Origin: a virus
Reading direction: 5' to 3' (one strand)
IMG/VR virus record: IMGVR_UViG_3300002460_000101
Coordinates: 1-35,446 of that record
Length of the DNA stretch: 35,446 nucleotides
Position 1 is the stretch's first letter; each line of letters begins with the position of its first letter. A program made the translations under genes and the position numbers. Below are positions 20,826 through 29,495 of this stretch, piece after piece. Below the pieces are notes generated by a model. The model saw nothing but the letters and a program-made list of their open reading frames with translations. It was not told the DNA's origin and did not search any database.

Positions 20826-21305
20826 TTAGTTTCCCGTAAATGTTGCTTTGCTTTTCATAAATATGTCCATTCTTTTCATTTCATTTACAAATTCCATAGC
20901 GGTCATCATAAACACATCGTTAAGAAACGGGTGTGCCTTAGTTCCTTTGTTTTTTATTATTCCATACAATTGTCCAAAATTCATTCCGTGCAGCCTGCAC
21001 CATACCAGTGCCTTAGTTGACATTGGTATTCCGTGCGGTCTTGTTCCTCTGTCAAGGAATATTGCACGTTGGTACCCGATTACGCCATAACTATCAGCAC
21101 CCAATTTACTCATTCGGATACTTTTAACTAAATCATTTGTAGCAGTATGCCCTCTTTGAATTAAAGTTTTTTTCGTGTCGTTAGCCATTCTAGTCGCAAG
21201 TCCTCTAGTTATCTTTCTCATTAATGTAGGTAAATTCGAATGGAAATCCTGTGTGAATCTTTGCAGTCCGTCCTTATCATTGATTGTAATTGTCCATTCT
21301 ATCAT
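20826..21305 (-). CDS. HK97 gp10-like tail completion (neck) protein
   Basis: A 159-residue protein of the HK97 gp10 type: a helical N-terminal half with basic residues, then Ala-Ile-Phe-Leu-Asp-Arg-Gly-Thr-Arg-Pro-His near 80-90, the motif with which this family marks its central strand-turn, then a helical end (Ala-His-Pro-Phe-Leu-Asn-Asp-Val). These proteins join the tail to the neck. I choose ATG 21305, which overlaps the upstream stop as ATGA and has aaggtgg upstream, rather than the GTG three codons earlier. Confidence 0.75.
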   Translation of the reverse strand: MIEWTITINDKDGLQRFTQDFHSNLPTLMRKITRGLATRMANDTKKTLIQRGHTATNDLVKSIRMSKLGADSYGVIGYQRAIFLDRGTRPHGIPMSTKALVWCRLHGMNFGQLYGIIKNKGTKAHPFLNDVFMMTAMEFVNEMKRMDIFMKSKATFTGN

Positions 21306-21742
21306 AGTTTCCACCTTGAGATAATTGTAGTTGTAAGATAATTCTGACCATTAATTTCTGTTATGTCTACCATTCCACTATCTTGGATATCGATAAAAAC
21401 AATATTGTCAGCATAAAGTGTAGTCAGATTAGTTGTGTTAGTTAAAGTCTCATAGATATTATCTTTACCAGTATCTACAACACTCATTCCGTTTTCGTAA
21501 TGGACAAGAATATCAACTTGTAATTCAATAAACGTTTCTCTGAAAGCTATATCACTAGAAGTTCCAATATCTGTACTGTTTCTTTTTCTGTCTATCTTGA
21601 CTGGATTAACTATAATTAAAGGATTAACATTATCAACATCAGGCATATTTGCTCTAACTGTCCAACCGTTTGCTTTATTAGTGTCAATTAAATTAAGAAA
21701 CAATCTGAAAGTATCTCGTCTTAAGTTAGTCTCATTTACCAT
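21302..21742 (-). CDS. tail terminator candidate, 146 aa
   Basis: A 146-residue alpha/beta protein: an N-terminal helix (6-24), then strands with Phe-Ile-Glu-Leu-Gln-Val-Asp-Ile-Leu-Val near 71-80 and a final strand (Thr-Thr-Thr-Ile-Ile-Ser-Arg-Trp). Size, fold pattern and place among neck genes match tail terminator/completion proteins (lambda gpU, HK97 gp10 neighbours). Good ccttgagaggaaaaaATG site. Assigned mainly by order. Confidence 0.55.
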   Translation of the reverse strand: MVNETNLRRDTFRLFLNLIDTNKANGWTVRANMPDVDNVNPLIIVNPVKIDRKRNSTDIGTSSDIAFRETFIELQVDILVHYENGMSVVDTGKDNIYETLTNTTNLTTLYADNIVFIDIQDSGMVDITEINGQNYLTTTIISRWKL

Positions 21743-21785
21743 TTTTTCCTCTCAAGGACAAACAAATTAAGATCGCAACCTTAAT

Positions 21786-22166
21786 TTATCCTGTATCTTT
21801 TGATAGTATTACTATAATAGCTACCTTTATATTATTTAATATTATCGGTTTTATATCTGAAACATCATAAGTCTCACTTTGCCAGGTTACGTGATAATCT
21901 TTGGTAATAGTTGTCTCACCAGGAATAATAAGTTTAACGTCACCTGCATTAAAGTTGCCTTCACTTCTAATCAACATCTTAGTGCCAAAATATTCAGCAG
22001 GAACGCAATTAACTGTCACACTAGTTCCTAATGTCTTTGTAGAAACCTCATAACCACCATAGGCACCGATAGTTTTGGTTCTTGGTACAAAAGTGCATGT
22101 ACTGCGTATTGCCCTGTTATTAAGCACTCTATCGACCTTTGCTTTGAAGTTAGAACCGAGTCCCAT
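21786..22166 (-). CDS. head closure protein (SPP1 gp16-like)
   Basis: A 126-residue beta-barrel-like protein directly after the adaptor. The end, Tyr-Asp-Val-Ser-Asp-Ile-Lys-Pro-Ile followed by a hydrophobic strand Val-Ala-Ile-Ile-Val-Ile-Leu, is typical of head-closure proteins, which plug the portal channel and bind the tail. I start it at 22166 (TAATG overlap with the adaptor stop); an in-frame start 13 codons earlier would sit inside the adaptor gene and is less likely. Confidence 0.6.
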   Translation of the reverse strand: MGLGSNFKAKVDRVLNNRAIRSTCTFVPRTKTIGAYGGYEVSTKTLGTSVTVNCVPAEYFGTKMLIRSEGNFNAGDVKLIIPGETTITKDYHVTWQSETYDVSDIKPIILNNIKVAIIVILSKDTG

Positions 22167-23167
22167 TATACCATTTCGGCATTGAATATACCTACTTCCT
22201 CCCAAGCTTCTTTAATTTCATCTTTAAGGTTTTTTAGGTATAAACTGACAGAACCTGCACCATTACTGATACTTAGTTCGGAAATAGTGATATTTTCTGA
22301 ATTGTTAAAAGAAGCACTACTTGCTTTCATTCTTACTATATCAGATACTGCAAGAAGTATAGTAAGCCTTTCTACCTGTTTCGGTACTATTGCATATCCA
22401 TAAACATAAATTACTTTAATTGCACGTTGGCCGTATCTTGGAATATTGGTCATGAAAGTTACCCAACCTGTTATTTTATCAATCTCGAAGTCACCGCCAG
22501 ATCCACTTTGTTCGGTAAGTGCAGTCCAACTATCTGTCTGACCTGCAGATGAAGTATTCTTTGAAAGTGAAGTTACACTAACTATCGGAAACTGTTTTAA
22601 TTTAAACTTGTTATTGAAATTAGTGTTCCAGTAATCTCGTCTGCTAGTTGTACCCAAATAAAACATCTGTTCAGGGCTTTTAACACTATTGTACTGGTTA
22701 AAATCATAATATTCAGTTACTGTAGTAGAAGTAAAAGTAGTCTGGGTATGTTCGTTTATTCTTGCTTCTGCCCTTTGAACTGCTTTGATAACTCTTTGTG
22801 CAGTCAAATCAGAATCGCTTATATCAAGTTCATCGAACACGTCTTGGACCGTACAATAATAAATCAAACTGGAATCAGCAATCGCAGTCAAAGTAAGATC
22901 TGCTTCATGTTCATCATTTGCAATATCTAATGTAGCTGAAGCATCATAATTCGTATAAATAACGTAAACTGTTACTTTATCAGTTTCAAGATAACCACTA
23001 GAAAAATTAGCTGCATCAAGGACATAATTTCCGCTTGAATCTGTAATTACGCTAATTATAGAATTTGTTGTTTCGTTTCTGGCCCTGACTGTTGCACCAT
23101 TAATAGGGGTAGAACCATTAGTATCATAAACAGTTCCAGAAATCATATAAGGGAGTTGTTGCGGCAT
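22166..23167 (-). CDS. head-tail adaptor with N-terminal CarboxypepD_reg-like Ig domain
   Basis: A 333-residue fusion. Residues 8-95 are a carboxypeptidase regulatory-like beta sandwich (Ile-Ser-Gly-Thr-Val-Tyr-Asp start, Thr-Asp-Ser-Ser-Gly-Asn-Tyr middle). Residues 103-333 are a gp6-like connector, beginning Cys-Thr-Val-Gln-Asp-Val-Phe and continuing with the helix Gln-Arg-Val-Ile-Lys-Ala-Val-Gln-Arg-Ala-Glu-Ala-Arg-Ile, as in adaptors that bind the portal. Standard adaptors lack the Ig-like part; here it may reach outward at the neck as a collar or whisker-like decoration. The ggaaaggaccaATG site is good. Confidence 0.7.
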   Translation of the reverse strand: MPQQLPYMISGTVYDTNGSTPINGATVRARNETTNSIISVITDSSGNYVLDAANFSSGYLETDKVTVYVIYTNYDASATLDIANDEHEADLTLTAIADSSLIYYCTVQDVFDELDISDSDLTAQRVIKAVQRAEARINEHTQTTFTSTTVTEYYDFNQYNSVKSPEQMFYLGTTSRRDYWNTNFNNKFKLKQFPIVSVTSLSKNTSSAGQTDSWTALTEQSGSGGDFEIDKITGWVTFMTNIPRYGQRAIKVIYVYGYAIVPKQVERLTILLAVSDIVRMKASSASFNNSENITISELSISNGAGSVSLYLKNLKDEIKEAWEEVGIFNAEMV

Positions 23168-23191
23168 TGGTCCTTTCCTGGGCTTACAGGA

Positions 23192-23911
23192 TTACCTCCC
23201 GTATGCCTTTTGATTATTCTTTTTGAATAAAGTACTAGCCATCTTTCTTGCTTTCGGAAAACTTAATCCTGCCATTAAGGCAACTATCATCAAGATAAAC
23301 GCATGCCACCATTTCAGTCCTGAACCTGCCTTGAATCTTTCTAAATCGGTATTAACTCCTGCCAATTGGATTTTAATTTTAGCAAGTTCTTCAGAAGTCT
23401 TAGGATCAGGTACATAGACTACTCTTTCCTTTTCAATAGTCTGCACTGCTGGTTCATTCACGTTTGGATAGATTGCACTGTCTGCACCGACAACGAAATT
23501 AACTTCGGTTGCAGTATCGCCAAGAGCAGTAATAACTTCACAGTTTGGATTACCGTCACACACGTCAAGTTTAACTAAATCGCCAGGTCTCCAACCTGGA
23601 TTAATGTTAGCCATCTCAAAGATATAACTGCCAGTACTGTCAGTCTCAAATCTGCACAACTCTGGTTTGCTTACACACTTAGAATCAACAGCAACTACAC
23701 ATTCACTTAAACTTGATTTCCTATAATCGCACACACTTAATTTAACTTCGTAAAATGGCATTATATCATTAAATACTTTTACTTGCCCATAAACTTGGTG
23801 AGGCATACTTGGAACTGCAAGGGCGCCCATTAATGTAACAAGTACAAATAAAAGAGATAAAATGCCAATACCAATCTTTTTCATTGTCTTACCTTTTATT
23901 TTAGATTTCAT
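23192..23911 (-). CDS. secreted single-pass membrane protein with Ig-like ectodomain
   Basis: A 239-residue protein with a Sec-type signal (Lys/Arg start, hydrophobic residues about 12-32), an Ig/CarboxypepD_reg-like domain (about 38-140) with six Cys, a coiled-coil stalk (about 170-200), one transmembrane helix (about 205-225) and a basic tail (Lys-Lys-Asn-Asn-Gln). The predicted topology is outside domain, membrane anchor and cytoplasmic tail. The Pro-His-Gln-Val-Tyr-Gly motif at the domain start is common in DPANN surface proteins. I choose ATG 23911 for its ATGA overlap and ggag spacing; 23917 and 23884 are alternatives. It may anchor the 645-residue glycoprotein encoded just upstream. 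Confidence 0.7.
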   Translation of the reverse strand: MKSKIKGKTMKKIGIGILSLLFVLVTLMGALAVPSMPHQVYGQVKVFNDIMPFYEVKLSVCDYRKSSLSECVVAVDSKCVSKPELCRFETDSTGSYIFEMANINPGWRPGDLVKLDVCDGNPNCEVITALGDTATEVNFVVGADSAIYPNVNEPAVQTIEKERVVYVPDPKTSEELAKIKIQLAGVNTDLERFKAGSGLKWWHAFILMIVALMAGLSFPKARKMASTLFKKNNQKAYGR

Positions 23912-25845
23912 TGCCATAGACTCCTGTTCAAGAACATTGTTGGTTGAACTGTTGCGTTTAATTCCACCCAGATAGTATCCCCATCAAAGACTTGTACTGC
24001 ACCATTATATGTCCAGTTATTCTTGAATGGCATGTAATATCCACTATGATTCACATAACTCATTCTGGGTATTGTATAATTGCTATTTGTATGGTTATAT
24101 AAAACAGTATGATGTTGTCTGTTACCATTTTCTATGCCCTGTAGTGTAGTATCATTGAATACACCTACTAAAGCAACCATACCACCTGTCTGGTTTGAAA
24201 CATTAAGGTAATTTACAGTTGTATTTACTGCCCAGATCCTTCCCCTTTCCCAAACTGCATCAGATGGCATATTGAATACAAGTGGATTGTTTCTTGTTAA
24301 AGTAAAGTTATTAGTTGCTGTACCACAAACAAATGATACCCAAGAGTTATCAGTTAAGTTCCACATACTTACACTTGTAGGTATAGTAGATGGTTCTGCA
24401 CATAACTGTGACGCACTTTCTTCTTCAGTAACTAAACTGTAAAAGTTGTATCCTGATTTAAGCTGGTACCCGACAGAGTCAGGATAATAATTAAATGCAA
24501 CCCTACAATTACCAGAAACATTTCTATTGTTTGCTTGGTCAACTACGCTTACGTTCCAATACCATTGACTATCCGAAGTTAAATTATTAGTAATTTCAAA
24601 AGTTAAAGAGTTATTCGAAGTTACTGCATATTTAAACACTGGCAAATCTTTACTTGCATTGAATAAATAAACGGTATAATTAGCAAATCCTTTATCAATA
24701 GTTCCGTTCCAAGTTAAGTTAGGTTTATGATCAGTCCCTCTTGTATTATTTTCAGGACTAATACAACCTACTACATCCGGAAATGCAGTGTCTACATAAA
24801 TAGTAAAGTTTGATACTGATAACTGGTTTGAAGTATCATTACACCTGTATCCCCAAGTATATCCAGTTTGATTGTCTGCCAATTCAATTTCCCTGAATGG
24901 AACAGTAGTACCATTCTTTACTGAAACAAAAGATTGGTTCAATGCCCATGTAACTGTATCGAAGTTACCCCATAACTCGCAAGTTGCAGGATTATCACTG
25001 TTAACTACAAAAGTAAAGTTAAGTCTTTTTGTATTACTCCAATATCCGTTTGAATAATTAGTTACGACAACAACTGGCGCAGACGGATTGTATCTTAATG
25101 TGTTAGAATTTGTACTTCTATTAAAAACATTTGTACCTGCCTTGTTGCATTCGAAAAAGTACCTGTAACTTGTTAATGAACTTGATAATCCCCAGACTGA
25201 ACTAGAACCGCCAAATGAAAGGTGTGTATCATTTACTGCATTGTTTTTACATTCCTTTTCTGCAAAGGTATTTCTATCACTGTTATTTGAAAGCCATAAG
25301 CAGCACCTCAGCGGTGTATCAGTTGAATTGAAACTCATGTTCAATGTAGGTTTTTCGAAATTCACGGCAGAGTTATTTGTATCTAAACTTATTATTTCCC
25401 TAATTTGTACAAAGTCTACCTGATAAGTCTGATTAGAAGCAAATAACCATAATTTTGCATTACTTGAATTAGTAAACTCAACGTTCCAAGAAACTAATCT
25501 TTCATGTGATATATTAAAATTAACTATTGTCCTGCCCCAACCAAGATGTACTGGGTTAGTTAGACTAGTATCATTTGTTCTTATGACACTCCAAGTACCA
25601 TTTAAGTTATCGTATAAAGTTACATTAATTAATTTAGTTAAGTTAAATTGTGCAGCAGTAGGGCCAGATATATTAGTATTATCATCATCGAAAGCAATTG
25701 TAACATTATTTGCTATTGTTCCGTTATATACAACAACAACAGGACTTACCGGACCTACACTAGTTCCAGTATGACCAAGAACTAAACTTAGTGAAACTAT
25801 CAGTACCAACATTAGTAAAATTGAAATTTCCTTTATTTTATTCAT
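23908..25845 (-). CDS. secreted Ig-like glycoprotein, 645 aa
   Basis: A 645-residue secreted protein. It has a Sec signal peptide (Met-Asn-Lys-Ile-Lys start, hydrophobic residues 8-24), then several Ig-like beta domains with Asn-x-Ser/Thr sequons throughout, including a fibronectin-like module (Pro-Asn-Leu-Thr-Trp-Asn region, around 360-460). No C-terminal anchor is seen, but the next gene encodes a single-pass membrane protein and overlaps it as ATGA, so they may form a complex. The start at 25845 follows agggggaaaaggaaaATG; an upstream in-frame start would spoil the signal peptide. It lies between capsid decoration genes and the adaptor, an unusual place for a secreted protein. Confidence 0.75.
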   Translation of the reverse strand: MNKIKEISILLMLVLIVSLSLVLGHTGTSVGPVSPVVVVYNGTIANNVTIAFDDDNTNISGPTAAQFNLTKLINVTLYDNLNGTWSVIRTNDTSLTNPVHLGWGRTIVNFNISHERLVSWNVEFTNSSNAKLWLFASNQTYQVDFVQIREIISLDTNNSAVNFEKPTLNMSFNSTDTPLRCCLWLSNNSDRNTFAEKECKNNAVNDTHLSFGGSSSVWGLSSSLTSYRYFFECNKAGTNVFNRSTNSNTLRYNPSAPVVVVTNYSNGYWSNTKRLNFTFVVNSDNPATCELWGNFDTVTWALNQSFVSVKNGTTVPFREIELADNQTGYTWGYRCNDTSNQLSVSNFTIYVDTAFPDVVGCISPENNTRGTDHKPNLTWNGTIDKGFANYTVYLFNASKDLPVFKYAVTSNNSLTFEITNNLTSDSQWYWNVSVVDQANNRNVSGNCRVAFNYYPDSVGYQLKSGYNFYSLVTEEESASQLCAEPSTIPTSVSMWNLTDNSWVSFVCGTATNNFTLTRNNPLVFNMPSDAVWERGRIWAVNTTVNYLNVSNQTGGMVALVGVFNDTTLQGIENGNRQHHTVLYNHTNSNYTIPRMSYVNHSGYYMPFKNNWTYNGAVQVFDGDTIWVELNATVQPTMFLNRSLWQ

Positions 25846-25858
25846 TTTCCTTTTCCCC

Positions 25859-26170
25859 CTATAGACTAATATCACTTAATGTTGATGATGTTGCTACACC
25901 TGTTAATTCAACGTCATCCCCGCCTGCCGTTATTTTTGCGGTAGTTACTGTACTTGTTGCAAATGCTTCAAATTTTCCGTTAACTTTAACTTGGATTATA
26001 TCACCATTTACTACTTCGGTAATTAAGTTTGCTAAATCTAATACAGCATTACCACTTGCATTAAATATCCCCGAAAGTGTTTCTCCGTTAGTTTGATTAT
26101 AAACCCTGACAACGTGACCTGAACTTACATTAGTACTGGATATAGTTAATACGTACGAATTTCTTGGCAT
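25859..26170 (-). CDS. Ig-like capsid decoration candidate, 103 aa
   Basis: A 103-residue beta-sandwich-like protein (Val-Arg-Val-Tyr-Asn-Gln-Thr-Asn-Gly-Glu-Thr motif, regular strands, Gly/Thr/Val rich), similar in style to small Ig or CarboxypepD_reg domains used as head decorations. No signal peptide, so it stays in the cytoplasm and can join the capsid. It has a ggaggcgagactaATG site with TAATG overlap, and follows two other small structural candidates after the capsid gene. Confidence 0.5.
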   Translation of the reverse strand: MPRNSYVLTISSTNVSSGHVVRVYNQTNGETLSGIFNASGNAVLDLANLITEVVNGDIIQVKVNGKFEAFATSTVTTAKITAGGDDVELTGVATSSTLSDISL

Positions 26171-26514
26171 TAGTCTCGCCTCCTACCAACAGATGATGCA
26201 AAAACCTTTAAGTTGGTATTAACAGTAAGTACCTTAACACGAAAATTATCTACCCTGAATCTCGATTTTCTTGATATTGTAAAATTTCCATTTGCTTTAA
26301 CAGTAACTGGATCTTTAAGAGTAAAACCATTAATCTGGTCAATTGAAATTATTTGGTCAGTTCGTAATTGTAAACTAATAGAATCTGCACCCATACCAAG
26401 ATATTCGTTTGTTGCATTATCAAAACCAGAATCAGAAACGTGTACTAGAACATCAGAAATATTTGCTACTTGCCATTCAACATTTTCTACTGGTTTTGCT
26501 GGAACTGTTCCCAT
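26170..26514 (-). CDS. structural protein candidate, 114 aa
   Basis: A 114-residue beta-rich, mostly soluble protein with a basic end (Val-Gly-Arg-Arg-Arg-Asp). Position in the head operon and the strong aaagggggaaaaagATG site suggest a minor capsid or decoration protein. No signature. The overlap with the next gene (TAATG) keeps the two in fixed ratio. Confidence 0.5.
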   Translation of the reverse strand: MGTVPAKPVENVEWQVANISDVLVHVSDSGFDNATNEYLGMGADSISLQLRTDQIISIDQINGFTLKDPVTVKANGNFTISRKSRFRVDNFRVKVLTVNTNLKVFASSVGRRRD

Positions 26515-26538
26515 CTTTTTCCCCCTTTGTATCCGACC

Positions 26539-26880
26539 TTACTCGTGATAACCATTTTTTACCAACAAATCGATTAATTCTGATTCTTTAATAGGTGCCT
26601 TTACTTTTAAACCTATCGTTTTTGCAAGTTCTTTAAGTTCTTTAACTGTTTTTAATTTTAATTTATTTTTCAGTTCTGAATTTAAATTAACAGGTTCAAC
26701 TTCTTTAGGTTTTTCAATAACTTTTTCTTCAATTTTTTTTTCTTCGTCGATAATGAAAGGTTTGATTTCTTCTAAAGATAAATGATACAAATCATTATCA
26801 TAAACACATTCACCAACATAACTATGACCGTCACTCATTCTGATACTAATCCTATTTCCAGGAATTTTGAATTTTACCAT
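26539..26880 (-). CDS. head-operon protein with SAP/Rho-N-like C-terminal domain, 113 aa
   Basis: A 113-residue protein. Residues 1-35 form short strands, 36-65 a Glu/Lys/Pro/Val linker, and 70-113 a helix-hairpin segment (Leu-Lys-Thr-Val-Lys-Glu-Leu-Lys-Glu-Leu-Ala...Glu-Ser-Glu-Leu-Ile-Asp-Leu-Leu) that matches the SAP/HeH/Rho-N-like pattern, often found in phage head-operon proteins next to the capsid gene. These small domains may bind nucleic acid or protein. Excellent tggaggaaacaaATG site. It follows the oligo-T tract after the capsid pair. Confidence 0.55.
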   Translation of the reverse strand: MVKFKIPGNRISIRMSDGHSYVGECVYDNDLYHLSLEEIKPFIIDEEKKIEEKVIEKPKEVEPVNLNSELKNKLKLKTVKELKELAKTIGLKVKAPIKESELIDLLVKNGYHE

Positions 26881-26902
26881 TTGTTTCCTCCATTGACTAA
26901 AT

Positions 26903-26920
26903 ATAAAAAATAAAAAAAAT
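26903..26920 (-). terminator. oligo-T terminator after the capsid/decoration pair
   Basis: Minus strand TTTTTTTTATTTTTTATA directly after the stop at 26929: two T runs of eight and six. This is the strongest T tract in the late operon and would end many transcripts behind the capsid genes, giving them the highest RNA level. Confidence 0.55.
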
Positions 26921-26928
26921 AGTTGGAA

Positions 26929-27189
26929 TTACTTGCCAACTACCATTACACGATACTCGTCTGTGGTTGTACTGACAACTGCCGTAAGTACTGCAACGCC
27001 ATTAGTCAGTGCCTTTGAAGCACCGAATGGTTTATCAGCAGTAACTTCGTTTGTACCCCACCATGCATAAGCATCGTTGAAAGGTGTAGTTATTGTTTCA
27101 CCATTAGCCAAGTTGGTAATCTCATACACAACGTACCTAAGGTCGCCAATAACACCCTGCTTTTTTAGTGTTTTAGTCGCTTCTGTCAT
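26929..27189 (-). CDS. capsid decoration protein candidate, 86 aa
   Basis: An 86-residue beta-rich protein right after the major capsid gene (aatgaggtaaactATG). It has a Gly-Asp-Leu-Arg-Tyr-Val-Val-Tyr-Glu-Ile strand and a Trp-Trp-Gly-Thr-Asn loop, and ends Arg-Val-Met-Val-Val-Gly-Lys. Size and place fit small head decoration or stabilisation proteins. It shares a transcript with the capsid gene up to the oligo-T tract, so should be abundant. Confidence 0.55.
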   Translation of the reverse strand: MTEATKTLKKQGVIGDLRYVVYEITNLANGETITTPFNDAYAWWGTNEVTADKPFGASKALTNGVAVLTAVVSTTTDEYRVMVVGK

Positions 27190-27200
27190 AGTTTACCTCA

Positions 27201-28289
27201 TTAAGGTGTTGCCAAGTTGTATATTAAAACTTGGTTGTCAAATCTTCTTAAGACTAATACTCCGTATGTCTTGAAGTATCCACCTCTAACGTCCTTTCTG
27301 ATACTTGTATCGTCACCGACAATTGGTACGTGAACAAAGTCTACTCCGTTCAATACCCTCATTTCGATATCGTCCAAGTTCAACAGATACATTGAGTTAT
27401 CTGTATATGACAGACTGGAACTTCCTGTATAGAGTACTCCGTTCTTGTCCATGAATCTTGATCCGACAAGTTCAAATCCTCTATAAGATAAAGCCCTCAA
27501 TCCAAGATTACCTTCAACTGACGCTGATGGAAATCTTTGCTGTGGTTGGAGTTTCTGACTGATTTCGTCAAGTCTTTCCAATGACATAAAGAATACCTTT
27601 AAACCACTTCCGCCGTCTTGTTTATTGCTTTTAGTTATTGCACTGTCAAGCAAACTCAAATCAAACGGGCCTGTAGTAGTTGATGCTGCACCAACTAATT
27701 GTACATCCAATTCGTCTCTGGCTGCTGCCCTTGCAGTACCGTAAATCGAAGTTGTGTCACCAAGTGTTGCATTAGAGCTCATCAACTGTAGCAATCCATT
27801 AAATGAATTTGCAAACCCGTAGGCACTTGTATCAGAACCACAGATTATTGATTTCTCTTCAAGCAATTTCAGTGAGTCCAATGCGTCACGCGCTTCATCT
27901 TCGATTGCATCGTAATACGAAGCTGATCCTGCCAACATTAATCCAGTAACTTCATAGTCTGCCCTGTAAGCCTTTGCAGGTGCGAAGTACTGTATCTTGG
28001 AACTTGGGTACGGAGTGCCTGTTGCACCGTCACTATAGAAAGCAGCTTTTGCTGTGCTTCCTAAGTTTGTCCTGATGTTCCAAATAAAGGCAAGTTGGTT
28101 CATTGGTCTTCGCCTTAATCGTTGTCTTAAGTCAGTGCCCCTGTTAAGAGCATCGACTATCATTCTGTCTATCATTTTTTGAATTTCAACACCACCAATA
28201 CCAGACCTGGCATCTCCACCAGTCGTGTTAGTTGTTGAAGTCAAAGCAGTTCTTACTTCTGCTAATGAGTCGTATGTACCGTTTTGCAT
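27201..28289 (-). CDS. major capsid protein, HK97 fold
   Basis: A 362-residue major capsid protein. The long helix with Tyr-Asp-Ala-Ile-Glu-Asp-Glu-Ala-Arg-Asp-Ala-Leu (about 125-136), the Glu-loop region before it, a Leu-Leu-Asp-Ser-Ala-Ile segment of the P-domain and a final strand with Gly-Val-Leu-Val-Leu-Arg-Arg-Phe-Asp match HK97-type shells. Context is decisive: portal, protease-scaffold, then this. I start it at 28289, not at the frame opening further upstream, because aaccatggaggataaaacaATG gives an ideal ribosome site and the stretch upstream overlaps the protease gene. There is no separate scaffold gene. Confidence 0.8.
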   Translation of the reverse strand: MQNGTYDSLAEVRTALTSTTNTTGGDARSGIGGVEIQKMIDRMIVDALNRGTDLRQRLRRRPMNQLAFIWNIRTNLGSTAKAAFYSDGATGTPYPSSKIQYFAPAKAYRADYEVTGLMLAGSASYYDAIEDEARDALDSLKLLEEKSIICGSDTSAYGFANSFNGLLQLMSSNATLGDTTSIYGTARAAARDELDVQLVGAASTTTGPFDLSLLDSAITKSNKQDGGSGLKVFFMSLERLDEISQKLQPQQRFPSASVEGNLGLRALSYRGFELVGSRFMDKNGVLYTGSSSLSYTDNSMYLLNLDDIEMRVLNGVDFVHVPIVGDDTSIRKDVRGGYFKTYGVLVLRRFDNQVLIYNLATP

Positions 28290-28293
28290 TGTT

Positions 28294-29418
28294 TTATCCT
28301 CCATGGTTTTTCGGGAGTAAGTGTATATGATCCTTACTCTTAAGCGTTGCAAGAGTTTCAGGTGATAATGAACCCAGGGCATCGTATTCTGCCTGTAAAG
28401 CGATAGCCTTACCGAGTTCTCTGCCTTCTTCAATAGGTTTAAGAGTTTCTCTTAACCTTTGTCTAAAGTCCATATCATTCATTGGCTGGGGTGGTACGAG
28501 ACCTCTACTTGGCATAGATCTTTCTTGCAACATTTTGTTTCTGTTTTCTAACTCTGCCTGGAGTTTTGTTTTCTCTTCGACCAGTTTATCTATTTCAGCC
28601 TGTCTTTCTTTTGTATCATTTTCCTTAATCAGTTTGTCTTTTTCTAGATTTTCCTGTTTAAGTTTTTCAATTTCAGCTTTAAGTCCATTTTCATTGTTTT
28701 GATTTTCTTCCATTTTCTTGCCTCCATTAATTATTACTTCCTGTGCACTTCTTACGGCAACATCAAGAACGTCATACATATCATCATAAGCGGGAGAATT
28801 AACTAAACTAATCCCGTAAATATCCATATCTTCTATTTGTGGAACAAGTTCATTGCCAATTGCATCGTAAATTTGTTTTACTTTAGTCGGAACGAAATTG
28901 AAACTGATTGAATTTAGATATTTGTCTTGAACAGATTTCCAGACTGCTTCAGAATAAGCAGAATGTTCTGAATCAATTTCTGCATAATGCGGGTTCATTA
29001 CTATATCCAAATCAAGGAACTCATTATTTAATTCTGCAGCATCTAATTTAAGTAACTGCATATCACTTACTTTCATCCATTTATTAATATTATTTTTGAA
29101 TTCTTTTAGATCCTTGCCAGTCTCTCTTGATAAATCATTTATTGTTCTGTTAACATTCATTTCTGCAATTGTTTTATGGTTCTCATCAATGAAAATTTCT
29201 TTTGATAAGATTTTCTTTTTGATTTTTTCCCAAGCACCGTCAGATATAATCTCTTTCAGACTTTCAATAGGAACACCATTTTCATCTTTCTTGAATAAAT
29301 AAGAATATTTCTTTCCAGGTATTAATTTAGCCCTGCCTTTAATGTGTCGTTTAACAGTATTATTACTAGAACTTCGTATTTCTAATGCTTCTATTGGCAA
29401 TAATATCTTATTTTCCAT
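28294..29418 (-). CDS. prohead protease fused to scaffold
   Basis: A 374-residue protein. Residues 10-225 look like the HK97-type (S78) maturation protease: His81 in Asp-Glu-Asn-His, Ser170/Ser172 in Asn-Ser-Ile-Ser-Phe, and Ile-Ser-Leu-Val-Asn-Ser-Pro-Ala near 203-210. The His and a Ser would form the catalytic pair. Residues 235-305 are a long Glu/Lys/Asn coiled coil, and a short end part (306-374) probably binds the shell: a scaffold. Protease-scaffold fusions are known in phages. The gene ends four bases before the capsid start. No ribosome site is seen at 29418, and a TATA box lies about 50 bases upstream. Confidence 0.75.
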   Translation of the reverse strand: MENKILLPIEALEIRSSSNNTVKRHIKGRAKLIPGKKYSYLFKKDENGVPIESLKEIISDGAWEKIKKKILSKEIFIDENHKTIAEMNVNRTINDLSRETGKDLKEFKNNINKWMKVSDMQLLKLDAAELNNEFLDLDIVMNPHYAEIDSEHSAYSEAVWKSVQDKYLNSISFNFVPTKVKQIYDAIGNELVPQIEDMDIYGISLVNSPAYDDMYDVLDVAVRSAQEVIINGGKKMEENQNNENGLKAEIEKLKQENLEKDKLIKENDTKERQAEIDKLVEEKTKLQAELENRNKMLQERSMPSRGLVPPQPMNDMDFRQRLRETLKPIEEGRELGKAIALQAEYDALGSLSPETLATLKSKDHIHLLPKNHGG

Positions 29419-29460
29419 TTGATTATTTTTTTATGAAAGTCTTACTTTTGATAATCTAAT

Positions 29461-29474
29461 GATAATTTATATAC
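29461..29474 (-). promoter_or_regulatory. TATA box upstream of protease-capsid genes
   Basis: Minus strand AGTATATAAATTAT in the short gap between portal and protease. The box centre near 29469 would start RNA near 29443, giving a leader of about 25 bases without a ribosome site. It would drive protease, capsid and decoration genes apart from the portal promoter. Confidence 0.5.
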
Positions 29475-29495
29475 TAATCTTATATTTAATCTTTT

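Noticed and set aside
28290-28433. In-frame extension upstream of the major capsid start
   Set aside because: It overlaps the protease-scaffold end and lacks a ribosome site, while 28289 has an ideal one.
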